Assembly (NCBI RefSeq): GCF_023518235.1
Contig: NZ_CP090423.1
Span: 2,232,001 to 2,296,000, forward strand
Direction of reading: 5' to 3'
Source: Stenotrophomonas maltophilia
GTDB lineage: Bacteria; Pseudomonadota; Gammaproteobacteria; Xanthomonadales; Xanthomonadaceae
DNA length: 64,000 bases
Each line of letters starts with the position of its first letter. Position 1 is the stretch's first letter. The notes beneath the pieces are model-generated. The model did not search any database, had not been told where the DNA came from, and saw only the letters and a program-made list of their open reading frames with translations. Positions 44,385-53,424 of this stretch are shown here, piece after piece. A program made the translations under genes and the position numbers.

Positions 44385-45461
44385 TCAGTTGCCCTTGAGG
44401 GTGGACCCTGGCGGCTCGGATTCCAAGACCGGCTGCATTCCGGATTCAGCCGGGCTTGGGCGGACCGCCGGCAGCGAGGTCACCAGCAGGGTCGTGCCCG
44501 GCACCAGCACCTGGTACAGCTGGCGGGCGAAATCGACCGGCAGCGCCATCGGCAACGACGGCGTGGCCAGCAGGTCCGGGGTGGCCTGGGCACGGTCCTG
44601 GCCCAGCAGCGGATAGGCCGTCCACTGGTGCAGGCGCTGGTTCACATCCAGCGGGCTGGGCGTGTCGCTGTAACCCTGCCCCATCACGAACAGGGTGGTG
44701 CCCTGGAACGCCGGCAGCGCGTCAGCTTTCAGTGGCGACTCGCCGATCATCACGCCATCACGCAGCACGTACAGACGCTGGTCGTGCAGGCTGACCAGGA
44801 TGCCGACCTGCCCGGCCGGGGCCGCGCTGTCGTTCCACCAGGCCTGCGCGCTGGCGCCGCCCTCGGTTTCCGGCAGCGCCTGGCCGCGCGCGTTCACCGG
44901 CGCCAGCACCGACGGGTAGGCCAGCGTCATCGGCGAGCTCTTGGCATCAGCCACGACCACCGTGTCGCCGCGCTGGGTTTCGCTGAACAGCTTCTGCGCG
45001 AAGGCCTGTGGCAGGCGCACGCAGCCATGCGAGGCCGGATGCCCGGGCAGGCTGCCGCCGTGCAGGGCGATGCCGTCCCAGGTCAGCCGCTGCATGTAGG
45101 GCATCGGCGCGCTGTTGTAGAGGTTGGATTTGTGGTCCTTGTCCTTCTGCAGGATGGTGAACACCCCGGTGGGCGTTTCATGCCCGGCCTTGCCCGAGCT
45201 GATCGTGGTCAGGCCGATGGCGATGCCGTTGCGGTAGACGTAGGCACGCTGCTCGTCGAGGCTGACCACCAGCACGATCGGGCCGGTGGGCGAGATTTCC
45301 GGATGCCACAGGTACTCGCCCGGCTTGAGGTCGGTCGGACCGCGTACCTCCGCCGTGCTGGCGGACACAGCCACAGGTTTGGCGGGCGCGGCGGCACGGG
45401 CCATGAGCGGCAGGGCCAGGGCCAGGGCGAACATCAGCGTCGTGGGGCGGTACAGAGGCAT
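44385..45461 (-). CDS. L,D-transpeptidase (YkuD family)
   Basis: The 358-residue protein has a signal peptide (LPLMARAAA) and a YkuD domain with the catalytic HGGSLPGHPASHGCVRLP motif (His and Cys in the expected spacing). A second region of about 150 residues follows (GQVGILVSLHDQRLYVLRDG), which repeats part of the YkuD fold without a catalytic Cys. L,D-transpeptidases form 3-3 cross-links or anchor proteins to peptidoglycan, and can give beta-lactam tolerance; which applies here cannot be told. The ATG at 45461 has AGGA upstream and starts the signal peptide. Confidence 0.9.
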   Translation of the reverse strand: MPLYRPTTLMFALALALPLMARAAAPAKPVAVSASTAEVRGPTDLKPGEYLWHPEISPTGPIVLVVSLDEQRAYVYRNGIAIGLTTISSGKAGHETPTGVFTILQKDKDHKSNLYNSAPMPYMQRLTWDGIALHGGSLPGHPASHGCVRLPQAFAQKLFSETQRGDTVVVADAKSSPMTLAYPSVLAPVNARGQALPETEGGASAQAWWNDSAAPAGQVGILVSLHDQRLYVLRDGVMIGESPLKADALPAFQGTTLFVMGQGYSDTPSPLDVNQRLHQWTAYPLLGQDRAQATPDLLATPSLPMALPVDFARQLYQVLVPGTTLLVTSLPAVRPSPAESGMQPVLESEPPGSTLKGN

Positions 45462-45812
45462 CCAGCGGCGATCCTTTCCATGCGAGGCGGTTACCGTACC
45501 GCATCGGCGCGTGGTGGCCGCGGCAAGAACGGACGCCACAAATGAAATTGCCCGGCGACACAGCCTTGTGTCGTACCGGGCAATCGTTACATCCCTGTCG
45601 GCCTGCTGCCATCCCCTCGCTTCCTGCGCTGTGGGGACAGCGTTGCATCCTGCACGCGGCCGCGTTCGTCCTGCTTGTATCTCAGCCCCTTCCACAGGTC
45701 TGTGATGCCACCGTCCTGGTGATTGGTGCCGCGTCCTGCGGCGGTCGGTGGGCACGGCCTTCCTGCCCGTGCCCGATGAACCAGCCTCCTGCCGGTTCCG
45801 ACGATCCTGCTG
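45462..45812. other. Intergenic region between comEA-like gene and L,D-transpeptidase
   Basis: This 351-bp stretch holds no convincing gene. It contains a nested hairpin at 45548-45583 and a second smaller one at 45750-45774 (GGGCACGG/CCGTGCCC) near the comEA-like stop. It is probably terminator plus promoter and leader sequence for the minus-strand L,D-transpeptidase gene. Confidence 0.5.
45548..45583 (-). terminator. Stable nested hairpin, possible terminator or leader structure
   Basis: The outer stem TTGCCCGG/CCGGGCAA encloses an inner stem CGACACA/TGTGTCG with a four-base loop and a two-base bulge, about 15 pairs. On the minus strand it is followed by the U-rich TTTCATTTGT. It lies 87 bp before the L,D-transpeptidase start, so it may end the preceding transcript or be part of the leader. 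Confidence 0.45.
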
Positions 45813-46139
45813 TCAGCGCCTGGGTACGGTTCGCACCGGTACCGATCCGGGTACCGGATCCGCCGGCAACGCCCTGTTGCCAACGGTGATCCGCTGTCGA
45901 TTCCGTTCGACGATTGCTTTCCCTATCCCCTTCACCTGCGTCAGGTCCTCGACGCGGTGAAACGGGCCGTGTCTGCGCCGGTGCTCGACGATCGCCTCGG
46001 CCTTGACGGCTCCGACCATCGTCAGTCCCTGCTGCAGCGCCTGGGCATCGGCCCGGTTGATGTCGATCGGAGCGGCGGCGTGCGCCCCTGCGATCCACAT
46101 TCCCAGTACCAGTGCCCTCAACACGACAAACCAAGGCAC
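45813..46139 (-). CDS. ComEA-like helix-hairpin-helix protein
   Basis: The 108-residue protein has a signal peptide (MVPWFVVLRALVLGMWIAGA) and two helix-hairpin-helix repeats (PIDINRADAQALQQGLTMVG and VEDLTQVKGIGKAIVERNR), the layout of ComEA-type DNA-binding competence proteins. A periplasmic DNA receptor role is known for ComEA in transforming species; whether this copy works in uptake is unknown. The GTG at 46139 is chosen because GGAG lies 9 bp before it; the longer frame upstream is implausible. It is divergent from the M20 peptidase gene. Confidence 0.82.
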   Translation of the reverse strand: MPWFVVLRALVLGMWIAGAHAAAPIDINRADAQALQQGLTMVGAVKAEAIVEHRRRHGPFHRVEDLTQVKGIGKAIVERNRQRITVGNRALPADPVPGSVPVRTVPRR

Positions 46140-46340
46140 GACGTGTATCTCCTTGTGGTTCGGGTGGCCCCTTCCGGCAATCCCGCCGGCAGGAACAGTG
46201 TCCGTCTCCACATGTGCACAGCCTATCGGTTTCCCGCGTTCCAGTAAGCCAGCCAAATACCCGACGTGATGTAGGAAAAACCCTACCCTCGGCACAGGCG
46301 TAGAATGGCCGGATCACAGCCCATGCAACCGGAGTTTCAG

Positions 46341-47834
46341 ATGGACAGCGCCAAGCTCGGCCAATTCGTCAATGACAAGTGGGACAGCGAGATCGTCCCG
46401 CAATTGGTCGACTACATCCGCATTCCCAACAAGTCGCCGATGTTCGACGCCAATTGGGTGCAGAACGGCTATATGGAACAGGCAGTCACGCTGATGGAGA
46501 ACTGGGCCAAGGCCCAGCAGCTGCCCGGCCTGAAGGTCGAGGTGGTGCGCCTGGAAGGCCGTACCCCGCTGATCTTCCTGGAAATTCCGGCTACCGGCGC
46601 CGAGACCGGCGACGACACCATCCTGCTCTACGGCCACCTGGACAAGCAGCCGGAAATGACCGGCTGGGACGACGACCTCGGCCCGTGGACCCCGGTGCTG
46701 CGCGGCGACAAGCTGTACGGCCGCGGTGGCGCCGACGACGGCTACGCCATTTTCGGCTCGCTGGCCGCGGTGCTGGCGCTGCAGGCCCAGGGCCTGCCGC
46801 ACGCCCGCTGCGTGGTGCTGATCGAAGCCTGTGAAGAATCGGGCAGCTACGACCTGCCGGCCTACGTCGACCACTTGGCCGACCGCATCGGCAGGCCGTC
46901 GCTGGTGGTCTGCCTGGATTCGGGCTGCGCCAACTACGACCAGCTGTGGTGCACCACCTCGCTGCGCGGCCTGACCGGCGGCAACTTCACCGTGAAGGTG
47001 CTCAACGAAGGCGTGCATTCCGGCGATGCCTCCGGCGTGATCCCGTCCAGCTTCCGCCTGCTGCGCCAGATCCTTTCGCGCATCGAGGACCAGGACACCG
47101 GCCGCATCCTGATCGACGGCATGAACGTGGAGATCCCCGCCGAGCGCCAGGAGCAGGCCAAGCGTGCTGCCGAAGTGGTCGATACCGAGATCTTCGAGAA
47201 GTTCCCGATGGTCGACGGCCTGCGCCCGATGAACGAAGACCTGACCGAGCTGGTGCTCAACCGCACCTGGCGCCCGGCGCTGTCGGTCACCGGCATCGGT
47301 GGCATGCCCCCACTGGAATCGGCCGGCAACGTGCTGCGCCCGCAGACCTCGGTGAAGCTGTCGCTGCGCCTGCCGCCCACCGCCGATGGCAAGACCTGCA
47401 GCGAACTGCTGAAGGAAGCGCTGCTGCGCGACCCGCCGAACGGCGCGCAGGTCACCCTGGACCTGGAAAAGGCCTCCACCGGCTGGAACGCTCCGGCCAT
47501 GGCGCCGTGGCTGACCCAGGCCATCGACGACGCCAGCCAGGCCTTCTTCGGCAAGCCGGCGATGTACATGGGCGAAGGCGGCTCGATCCCGTTCATGGGC
47601 ATGCTGGGTGAGAAGTTCCCGGGTGCGCAGTTCATGATCACCGGCGTGCTCGGCCCGCACTCCAACGCGCACGGCCCGAACGAGTTCCTGCACATCCCGA
47701 TGGGCAAGAAGGTCACCGCCTGCGTGTCCAAGGTGATCAGCGAGCACTACGCCGCCAGCCTGCGCGGCGAGACCAGCGGTTCGCCGGTGGCTGCCGACAG
47801 CGGCACCCGCCACGGCGACCACGGCTGCTGCTGA
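46341..47834 (+). CDS. M20 family metallopeptidase
   Basis: The 497-residue protein is a dizinc peptidase of the M20/ArgE/DapE group: LLYGHLDKQPEM (first metal His and Asp), GRGGADDGYA (bridging Asp), EACEESGSYD (catalytic Glu region) and PHSNAHGPNE near the C-terminus, with a dimerisation domain in between. Members split dipeptides or acylated amino acids in the cytoplasm. The C-terminus ends in a short His/Cys run (RHGDHGCC), which is odd. The ATG at 46341 is preferred because GGAG stands 6 bp upstream; earlier ATGs at 46305 and 46323 lack this. Confidence 0.88.
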   Translation: MDSAKLGQFVNDKWDSEIVPQLVDYIRIPNKSPMFDANWVQNGYMEQAVTLMENWAKAQQLPGLKVEVVRLEGRTPLIFLEIPATGAETGDDTILLYGHLDKQPEMTGWDDDLGPWTPVLRGDKLYGRGGADDGYAIFGSLAAVLALQAQGLPHARCVVLIEACEESGSYDLPAYVDHLADRIGRPSLVVCLDSGCANYDQLWCTTSLRGLTGGNFTVKVLNEGVHSGDASGVIPSSFRLLRQILSRIEDQDTGRILIDGMNVEIPAERQEQAKRAAEVVDTEIFEKFPMVDGLRPMNEDLTELVLNRTWRPALSVTGIGGMPPLESAGNVLRPQTSVKLSLRLPPTADGKTCSELLKEALLRDPPNGAQVTLDLEKASTGWNAPAMAPWLTQAIDDASQAFFGKPAMYMGEGGSIPFMGMLGEKFPGAQFMITGVLGPHSNAHGPNEFLHIPMGKKVTACVSKVISEHYAASLRGETSGSPVAADSGTRHGDHGCC

Positions 47835-47849
47835 TCCGGCACCCGTGAC

Positions 47850-47880
47850 GGACGCAGCCTGGCCTTGCTAGGCTGCGTCC
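47850..47880 (+). terminator. Hairpin after the M20 peptidase gene
   Basis: A perfect 11-bp stem GGACGCAGCCT/AGGCTGCGTCC with a nine-base loop but without a T-tract. It may still act as a terminator or RNA-stabilising structure. Confidence 0.4.
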
Positions 47881-47903
47881 ACACTCAAGCGGAATCCGCG
47901 CGC

Positions 47904-48173
47904 ATGAATGGTCTGTTCGGCAGCAGCAGCTGGCTGTACATCCTGCTGGTCGGCTTCTTCGTCGGCCTGCTCGGACGCTTCTTCATGCCCGGCAACAACC
48001 GCATGGGCTGCCTGCTGACCATCGTGCTGGGCATCGTCGGCGCGCTGGTGGCCGGCTGGTTTGGCCAGTACATGGGCTGGTACCGGCCCGGCGAGCCGGC
48101 CGGTTTCCTCGGCGCGGTGGTCGGCGCGGTGGCCGTGCTGGCCTTGATGCGCCTGTTCAGCCCACGCCGCTGA
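47904..48173 (+). CDS. GlsB/YeaQ/YmgE family small membrane protein
   Basis: The 89-residue protein has three membrane helices (WLYILLVGFFVGLLGRFFMP, GCLLTIVLGIVGALVAGWF, FLGAVVGAVAVLALMRLF) with Gly-rich turns, matching the transglycosylase-associated/GlsB family of stress-linked membrane proteins. Function unknown. It lies 56 bp before amgK on the same strand, but an operon is not certain. Confidence 0.85.
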   Translation: MNGLFGSSSWLYILLVGFFVGLLGRFFMPGNNRMGCLLTIVLGIVGALVAGWFGQYMGWYRPGEPAGFLGAVVGAVAVLALMRLFSPRR

Positions 48174-48229
48174 CACCCCCTTTTCTCTCTCCTGAGCGTG
48201 GCGCGCCTGGCGCGCCCGGAACTGCCTGC

Positions 48230-49255
48230 ATGACCGAACCCGCCTCCGACCCCCAGCGCAGCGCGCAGCGCCTGCAGTGGGCCCGTACCCAGCTTGATGA
48301 TGCCAACGCGGTGGCCGAGCGCGCCTCGGTCGATGCCGGCATGCGCAGCTACTGGCGCACCACCAGCACGCGCGGCAGCCACATCGTGATGGACGCGCCG
48401 CCGGGGCTGGAGGATCCGCGGCCGTGGCTGCGCATGCGTGGCCTGCTGCATGACCATGGCCTGCGCGTGCCCGCCTTGCTTGCACAGGATCTCGACGCCG
48501 GTTTCCTGCTGCTGGAGGATCTCGGTGGCCCGACGCTGGCCAAGATCCTCGACGAACGCAATGCCGATGAATGGTTCGACCGTTCGATCGAACAGCTGCT
48601 GCGCCTGCAGGCGATCCCGGTGCCAGCTGATTTCGGCCAGTTCGGTGAAGCACTGCTGCAACGCGATGCCGGGCTGTTCGACGAATGGTTCCTGCAGCGC
48701 CATCTGAACCTGGAACTGGACTGCGGCGACATCGAAGGCCTGCAGCTGGTACATCGCCGGTTGATGGACAACGCATTGGGCCAGGCCCAGCTGATGACCC
48801 ACCGCGACTACATGCCGCGCAACCTGATGCCGGTCGACAACGGCCCCGCGGTGCTGGATTTCCAGGATCTGGTGCGTGGCCCGATCGCCTACGATGCGGT
48901 GAGCCTGTTCAAGGATGCGTTCCTGAGCTGGCCGCTGCAGCGCGTGGACGAATGGCTGGCGCAGTACCACCAGCGCGCGCTGGATGCCGGCCTGCCGGTG
49001 CCCGACCGCGCCACCTTCCTGCGCGATGCCGACTGGATGGGCGTGCAGCGCCACCTGAAGTGCCTGGGCATCTTCAGCCGCCTGCGCTACCGCGACAACA
49101 AGGGCCACTATCTGGACGACGTGCCGCGCTTCATCGCCTATCTGGACGAGGTACTGCCGCGTTACCGCGAGCTGGCACCGCTGCAGCAGCTGCTGGAGAC
49201 ACGCATCAAGCCGGCGCTGGCCGAACTGGCTGCACCGATGCGCGTGACACGATGA
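48230..49255 (+). CDS. amgK: N-acetylmuramate/N-acetylglucosamine anomeric kinase
   Basis: The 341-residue protein has an aminoglycoside phosphotransferase-type kinase fold: MTHRDYMPRNLM (catalytic loop, Asp) and VLDFQDLVRGPIAYD (metal-binding Asp). It is AmgK, which phosphorylates MurNAc recovered from peptidoglycan at C1. With MurU (next gene, four-base ATGA overlap) it forms the recycling route that bypasses de novo UDP-MurNAc synthesis and gives intrinsic tolerance to fosfomycin in pseudomonads. The pairing makes the assignment safe. Confidence 0.92.
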   Translation: MTEPASDPQRSAQRLQWARTQLDDANAVAERASVDAGMRSYWRTTSTRGSHIVMDAPPGLEDPRPWLRMRGLLHDHGLRVPALLAQDLDAGFLLLEDLGGPTLAKILDERNADEWFDRSIEQLLRLQAIPVPADFGQFGEALLQRDAGLFDEWFLQRHLNLELDCGDIEGLQLVHRRLMDNALGQAQLMTHRDYMPRNLMPVDNGPAVLDFQDLVRGPIAYDAVSLFKDAFLSWPLQRVDEWLAQYHQRALDAGLPVPDRATFLRDADWMGVQRHLKCLGIFSRLRYRDNKGHYLDDVPRFIAYLDEVLPRYRELAPLQQLLETRIKPALAELAAPMRVTR

Positions 49256-49962
49256 AAGCGCTGATCTTTGCTGCGGGCCTGGGCGAGCGCATGCGCCCGC
49301 TGACCCTGCACACGCCCAAACCGTTGCTGGAGGTTGCCGGCAAGCCGCTGATCGTGTGGCACCTGGAGCGCCTGGCCGCGCTTGGCGTGCGCGAGGTGGT
49401 GATCAACACCGCCTGGCTGGCCGAGCAGTTTCCGGCGGTGCTGGGCGATGGCAGCCAATGGGGACTGCACCTGCATTTCCTCCACGAAGGGGCGACCCCG
49501 CTGGAAACCGGCGGCGGCATCCTCAACGCGCTGCCGGTGTTGGGCGAGGCGCCGTTCCTGGTGGTGAACGGCGACATCTGGACCGATTTCGATTTCGCCA
49601 CGCTGCCGCGCGAGCCGCAGGGCCAAGCGCACCTGGTGCTGGTCGACAACCCGGCACAGCACCCACACGGAGATTACCGGCTGGACACGCAGGGCGGGCT
49701 GCATCACGACCGCGAAGGACCGTGCCTGACGTATGCGGGCATCGGCGTGTACCGCCCTTCGATCGTGACCGACTGGCGCGCGGTGATCGGCGATGCGCCG
49801 GGCAGTGAGCGGGTGCCGCCGAAATTTTCGGTGGTGCCGCTGCAGAAGCACTTCATGGCGCAGGGATTGATGACCGGGCAGCACCATCGCGGGCGCTGGA
49901 CCGATGTCGGCACCGTGGATCGCCTGCGTGCGCTGGACGCGGAGTTGGCGGCGAACGGCTGA
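49252..49962 (+). CDS. murU: N-acetylmuramate alpha-1-phosphate uridylyltransferase
   Basis: The 236-residue nucleotidyltransferase has the signature AAGLGERMRPLTLHTPKPLL at the N-terminus and the metal Asp in VVNGDIWTDF. It converts MurNAc-1-phosphate and UTP to UDP-MurNAc, completing the AmgK/MurU recycling route. It overlaps amgK by four bases. MurA, the fosfomycin target that this route bypasses, is encoded 9 kb away in this same window. Confidence 0.93.
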   Translation: MKALIFAAGLGERMRPLTLHTPKPLLEVAGKPLIVWHLERLAALGVREVVINTAWLAEQFPAVLGDGSQWGLHLHFLHEGATPLETGGGILNALPVLGEAPFLVVNGDIWTDFDFATLPREPQGQAHLVLVDNPAQHPHGDYRLDTQGGLHHDREGPCLTYAGIGVYRPSIVTDWRAVIGDAPGSERVPPKFSVVPLQKHFMAQGLMTGQHHRGRWTDVGTVDRLRALDAELAANG

Positions 49963-50001
49963 GCCCCTCGTGGCTGGGCGCTCCAATCAAAAGCCGCGCT
50001 T

Positions 50002-50105
50002 GGCCGGGCGGGGTGGGTTCGCGGGGGACGCCGTGAACCCGTCCATGGGGGCTTGGCCGCGGCATCCATGCCGCGGACACCCCCGCGAACCCACCCCGCC
50101 CGGCC
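50002..50105. repeat. 104-bp hairpin element, copy A
   Basis: Perfect 26-bp terminal arms (50002-50027 and 50080-50105) enclose a conserved 21-bp block at 50036-50056 and a small inner hairpin CCGCGGCAT/ATGCCGCGG (50057-50076). Copy B, in inverted orientation, has the same length and layout. Confidence 0.85.
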
Positions 50106-50183
50106 TCTGACAGTTTCCGTGCGCGTCCAGCCACGGAAGAAAGAAAGAAAAGCAAAAGCGGGTCGCTGCGCTGCGCTTGCTCT

Positions 50184-50205
50184 GGTGTCGACCAAGGTCG
50201 ACACC
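50184..50205. repeat. Inverted repeat GGTGTCGACC-aa-GGTCGACACC
   Basis: A perfect 10-bp inverted repeat separated by two bases lies midway between the two 104-bp elements. It could be a protein binding site or a small cruciform. Confidence 0.6.
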
Positions 50206-50231
50206 CACCAACAGCCGCGGGAACCTATCGA

Positions 50232-50335
50232 AGGCGGGGCGCTGTGGGCTTGCGGGGTGTGAGCCGCATGGATGCGGCGACCAAGCCCCCATGGACGGGT
50301 TTACGGCGGCCCCGCAAGCCCACAGCGCCCCGCCT
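50232..50335. repeat. 104-bp hairpin element, copy B (inverted)
   Basis: Perfect 26-bp terminal arms (50232-50257 and 50310-50335), the conserved 21-bp block in inverted form at 50281-50301, and inner hairpin GCCGCAT/ATGCGGC (50263-50278). The arms differ from copy A but still pair fully. Confidence 0.85.
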
Positions 50336-50411
50336 CCCCTCAGGAAGCCAGCTTTTGAAGTTGACGTTGCTTCGGCGGGTGCAGGGCGCAGCCCTGCAAA
50401 CAACCCCACCC

Positions 50412-51119
50412 TCAGTATCGAGGCCGGCCTTCTTCCAGCACCTGGCGCAGGAACGGCACGGTGATCCGCCGCTTGGCTGCCAGCGATTCGCGGTCCAGCC
50501 AGTCCAGCAGCGTGATCAGTCCACCCAGTTCACGCCCGGTGTGCGACAGCAGCCACTCGATGGCGGCCTCGTCGATCGCCAACCCACGCCGCAGCGCGCG
50601 CTCGCGCAGCACCGCCGCGCGGCCTTCCTCATCCAGCGGCTGCAGCAGCACGCGCACGCACTGGCCCAGCCGCGAACGCAGGTCCGGCAGCACCAGGCCC
50701 AGCGCTTCGGGCGCCTTCTGCGCCGTGTACAGCACGGTCACCCCGGCAGCGCGCGCGCGATTGTGGAAGTCGAACAGCGCGATCTCGTCCTCGCGGTGGC
50801 CGGCCACCTCATCCAGGCCGTCCAGCGCCACCAGTTCGCGCGACTCCAGCCCGTCCAGCGCCGCGCGCACGCGGCCGGCGGCGCTGGCCAGCGGCACGTA
50901 GGTCGGCAGGCGCCCGGCCTGCTCGGCGCTGGAACACATCGCCAGCGCCTGATGGGTCTTGCCGGTCCCCGCCGCCCCTTCCAGGTAGACCCAATCGTGG
51001 CTGGCACCCACTGCGATCGCGCGCAGCTGCGCCAGCGCGCCATCCGGCGCGCCGATGAAGGTCTCCAGGCGCTGGTCCCGCGGGTAATGCAGGGCCAGCG
51101 GCAGTTGCGGCACACCCAT
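50412..51119 (-). CDS. hda: DnaA regulatory inactivator Hda
   Basis: The 235-residue AAA+ protein has the DnaA-like domain III only: Walker A GAAGTGKTH, Walker B-like ELVALDGLDEV, arginine-finger segment PDLRSRLGQC. Its N-terminus QLPLALHYP holds the clamp-binding QLPLAL motif. Hda with the sliding clamp stimulates ATP hydrolysis by DnaA to prevent over-initiation. The TGATG junction with the perM stop implies coupled translation. Confidence 0.93.
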   Translation of the reverse strand: MGVPQLPLALHYPRDQRLETFIGAPDGALAQLRAIAVGASHDWVYLEGAAGTGKTHQALAMCSSAEQAGRLPTYVPLASAAGRVRAALDGLESRELVALDGLDEVAGHREDEIALFDFHNRARAAGVTVLYTAQKAPEALGLVLPDLRSRLGQCVRVLLQPLDEEGRAAVLRERALRRGLAIDEAAIEWLLSHTGRELGGLITLLDWLDRESLAAKRRITVPFLRQVLEEGRPRY

Positions 51120-52288
51120 CACTTCAGGTCGGGGCCCTTGTCATTCGGGATGATGATATGGGGCTGGTCGACCACGCCATCAAGCACGATTGCCGGCTTC
51201 TCGCCCACGTACAGCTCGCTCTGCCGATAACGCTGGTGGGCGTAGCGCAGCAGCACGTTGGTCACCGCCGCCACCGGCAGCGCCAACAGCATGCCGAGGA
51301 AACCGAACAGCTGGCCACCGGCCATCACCGCGAAGATCACCGCCACCGGGTGCAGGCCGATCTTGTCGCCGACGATGCGCGGGGTCAGCACGTAGCTCTC
51401 CAGCAGCTGGCCGACGGTGAACACCACGCCGACCAGGATCAGCAGCTTCAGGTCGAAGCCCTGTGACTGCACCAGCGCGGCCACGATCGCCATCACAATG
51501 CCGGTGGTCGCGCCCAGGTACGGGATGAAGCTGATCAGGCCGGCAATCAGGCCGATCAGCAGGCCCAGCTTGAGGCCCACCAGCGATAGACCGCCGGCGT
51601 AGATCACGCCCAGCGCCAGCATCACCAGGAACTGGCCGCGGATGAACGCGCCCAGAACGTCGTTGGACTCGCGCGCCAGCGCGCTGATGGTGCCGATGTG
51701 GTTGCGCGGGATCACCGACGCCACCCGCTCCACCAGCTTGTCCCAGTCGCGCAGGAAGTAGAACGCCAGGATCGGCAGCAGCAGGATGTTGACCACCCAG
51801 GTCACCATCGCAAAGCCCGAGCGCGAGACATAACCCATGAACGTGGTGGCAAAGCCGCCGGCCTGCTGCCAGTGGCTGCGCACCCAGTCGATCAGACGAT
51901 CCGGGTCCAGCCACTGCATCACTTCCAGGCCGGTCTTCTGCTCAAACCAGGGAATGCCCTTTTCCATCAGCCACGCCTGCGCCTGCGGCGCGACCGCGAT
52001 CAGGGTGGTGATCTGGCGTTCGATCATCGGCACCAGCACCAGCAGCAGGGCCACGATCACCAGCACCATGGCCGCAAACACCAGCACCACGCCGGTCATG
52101 CGCGAGCGGCCGGTGGCCTCGATGCGGTCCACCAGCGGGTCACCCAGCCAGGCCAGCGCCAGCGCCAGTACGAAGGGGGTCAGGATCGGCGCCAGCAGCC
52201 AGACGATCCAGCCGATCAGGCCGGCGAACAGGATGTACTTCATCCGCCGCAGGAACTGCGCGATTTCCGCTTCCGGGGTCAGAGTCAT
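51119..52288 (-). CDS. perM: AI-2E family transporter (PerM)
   Basis: The 389-residue protein has about eight membrane segments (e.g. YILFAGLIGWIVWLLAPILT, VTWVVNILLLPILAFYFL, LGMLLALPVAAVTNVLL) and the family segments PFVLALALAWLGDPLVDRIE and LISFIPYLGATTGI. It belongs to the UPF0118/AI-2E group, whose members include sodium-proton antiporters and putative exporters; PerM in E. coli is uncharacterised. It sits in the order DUF2066-perM-hda common in gammaproteobacteria, with overlaps at both ends. Confidence 0.9.
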   Translation of the reverse strand: MTLTPEAEIAQFLRRMKYILFAGLIGWIVWLLAPILTPFVLALALAWLGDPLVDRIEATGRSRMTGVVLVFAAMVLVIVALLLVLVPMIERQITTLIAVAPQAQAWLMEKGIPWFEQKTGLEVMQWLDPDRLIDWVRSHWQQAGGFATTFMGYVSRSGFAMVTWVVNILLLPILAFYFLRDWDKLVERVASVIPRNHIGTISALARESNDVLGAFIRGQFLVMLALGVIYAGGLSLVGLKLGLLIGLIAGLISFIPYLGATTGIVMAIVAALVQSQGFDLKLLILVGVVFTVGQLLESYVLTPRIVGDKIGLHPVAVIFAVMAGGQLFGFLGMLLALPVAAVTNVLLRYAHQRYRQSELYVGEKPAIVLDGVVDQPHIIIPNDKGPDLK

Positions 52289-53424
52289 CGCAGGCGGTAC
52301 TCGTTGCTGACCGGCGCGGCCACGGGGGCGCCGCTGGTCTCATCGATCGGGGTCGGCAGCGCCGGCAGCGTGGCACTCGGCACCAGCACACCGTTGTCGC
52401 CCAGCATGCGGTTGAAGCCGGCCAGGCCGGTGGTCATCTCCAGGCTCAGCTCCAGCTGGCCGGCCGAGGCGTGCAGCGGGGTGACATTGCGCACCACCGG
52501 CACCTCGCGCAGGCCAGCGGCCAGGCGCAGGTAATCGTCGGCGCTGTTGATGCCGGTTACCACCACGCGGTAGGTCCCGGCCTGGCCGGTAGCCACGCCG
52601 GCCTTGGCATAGCGCTTGACCAGCGCATCGGCGGCGCCATCGGCACCGGCGGCCATCGCACGCATGGCGTTGGCGTCCTTGCTGGTCCACTTGTTCAGTT
52701 CACGGCCGTTGTCGACGAACACCCAGTCCGCCTGCCAGCCGCCATTGGCGCGGTACAGCTTGCCGATCAGCTGCATCGGTGGCGAATAGCGCGACGAGGC
52801 ACGGGCCACCGCAGCGCTGTCCTGGCGCCAGATGGCGCCAGCCAGCGCCTGTTCGGCGGCACCGCCACTGGGCAGGCCCAGCTTGTAACCGCGTTCGATG
52901 GCGCGGTTCAGCAGCGGGCGGGCCGCATTGGCCTGCTGCACGCTGACCAAGCGCGGGCCGCTGCCGTCATCCACCGCCAGCCACAGCACCGGCTTCGGTC
53001 GCGGCTGCGGCCACAGCGGCAGCCCCAGGGCGGAGACCAGCGAATCGACGTCATCCTCGCGGAAACGGGCCACCAGCAGGGTGCGGAAGCTCGGCGCGCC
53101 ACTGGCGCCCACGCTCTGGTCCTGTTTGTAGTCGTAACTGGCCACGTAATCCTTGGCGTTGCGCAGCGCCTGCACCACGCCGGGGCGGGACATCACGCTG
53201 CGATCGCCGGACAACTTGCCCAGCACCACGCTCAACGCGCGGGCCAGGGCGCCGTTGCGATCGGCTTCGGCCTGGCTGTTGACGGGCACTTCGGCCTCGT
53301 ACGCGCCGGTGGCGGTGGCGACATCACCCTCGGTGCGCAGGCCGCTCTGGGCCATCGTGGCCACCGGCAGGCTCAGTGCAATGAGCAGGGTCAGAATCAG
53401 GCTGCGGCGCATCAGGACATCCAT
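52285..53424 (-). CDS. DUF2066 domain periplasmic protein
   Basis: The 379-residue protein has a signal peptide (PVATMA) and a DUF2066 domain, whose start [32 protein letters not shown] is recognisable. The function is unknown; the gene is conserved next to perM and hda in many gammaproteobacteria, so a link to replication control or envelope has been implied only by neighbourhood. It overlaps perM by four bases. ATG 53412 is an alternative start with a slightly better ribosome binding site. Confidence 0.85.
   Translation of the reverse strand: MDVLMRRSLILTLLIALSLPVATMAQSGLRTEGDVATATGAYEAEVPVNSQAEADRNGALARALSVVLGKLSGDRSVMSRPGVVQALRNAKDYVASYDYKQDQSVGASGAPSFRTLLVARFREDDVDSLVSALGLPLWPQPRPKPVLWLAVDDGSGPRLVSVQQANAARPLLNRAIERGYKLGLPSGGAAEQALAGAIWRQDSAAVARASSRYSPPMQLIGKLYRANGGWQADWVFVDNGRELNKWTSKDANAMRAMAAGADGAADALVKRYAKAGVATGQAGTYRVVVTGINSADDYLRLAAGLREVPVVRNVTPLHASAGQLELSLEMTTGLAGFNRMLGDNGVLVPSATLPALPTPIDETSGAPVAAPVSNEYRLR

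Larger units (their letters stand above)
49963..50411. other. Non-coding region between murU and hda, rich in hairpins
   Basis: The 449-bp stretch holds no convincing gene, but has two 104-bp hairpin elements in opposite orientation (50002-50105 and 50232-50335) and an inverted repeat of GGTGTCGACC between them (50184-50205). The rest is A-rich (about 50130-50160) or featureless. Confidence 0.75.

Noticed and set aside
45584..45812. Riboswitch (for example cyclic di-GMP type) before the L,D-transpeptidase gene
   Set aside because: I could not find the conserved bases of known classes; only generic hairpins are visible.
49853..50464. Open frames across the murU-hda gap on both strands
   Set aside because: They run through the 104-bp hairpins, so coding potential is a by-product of the repeats.
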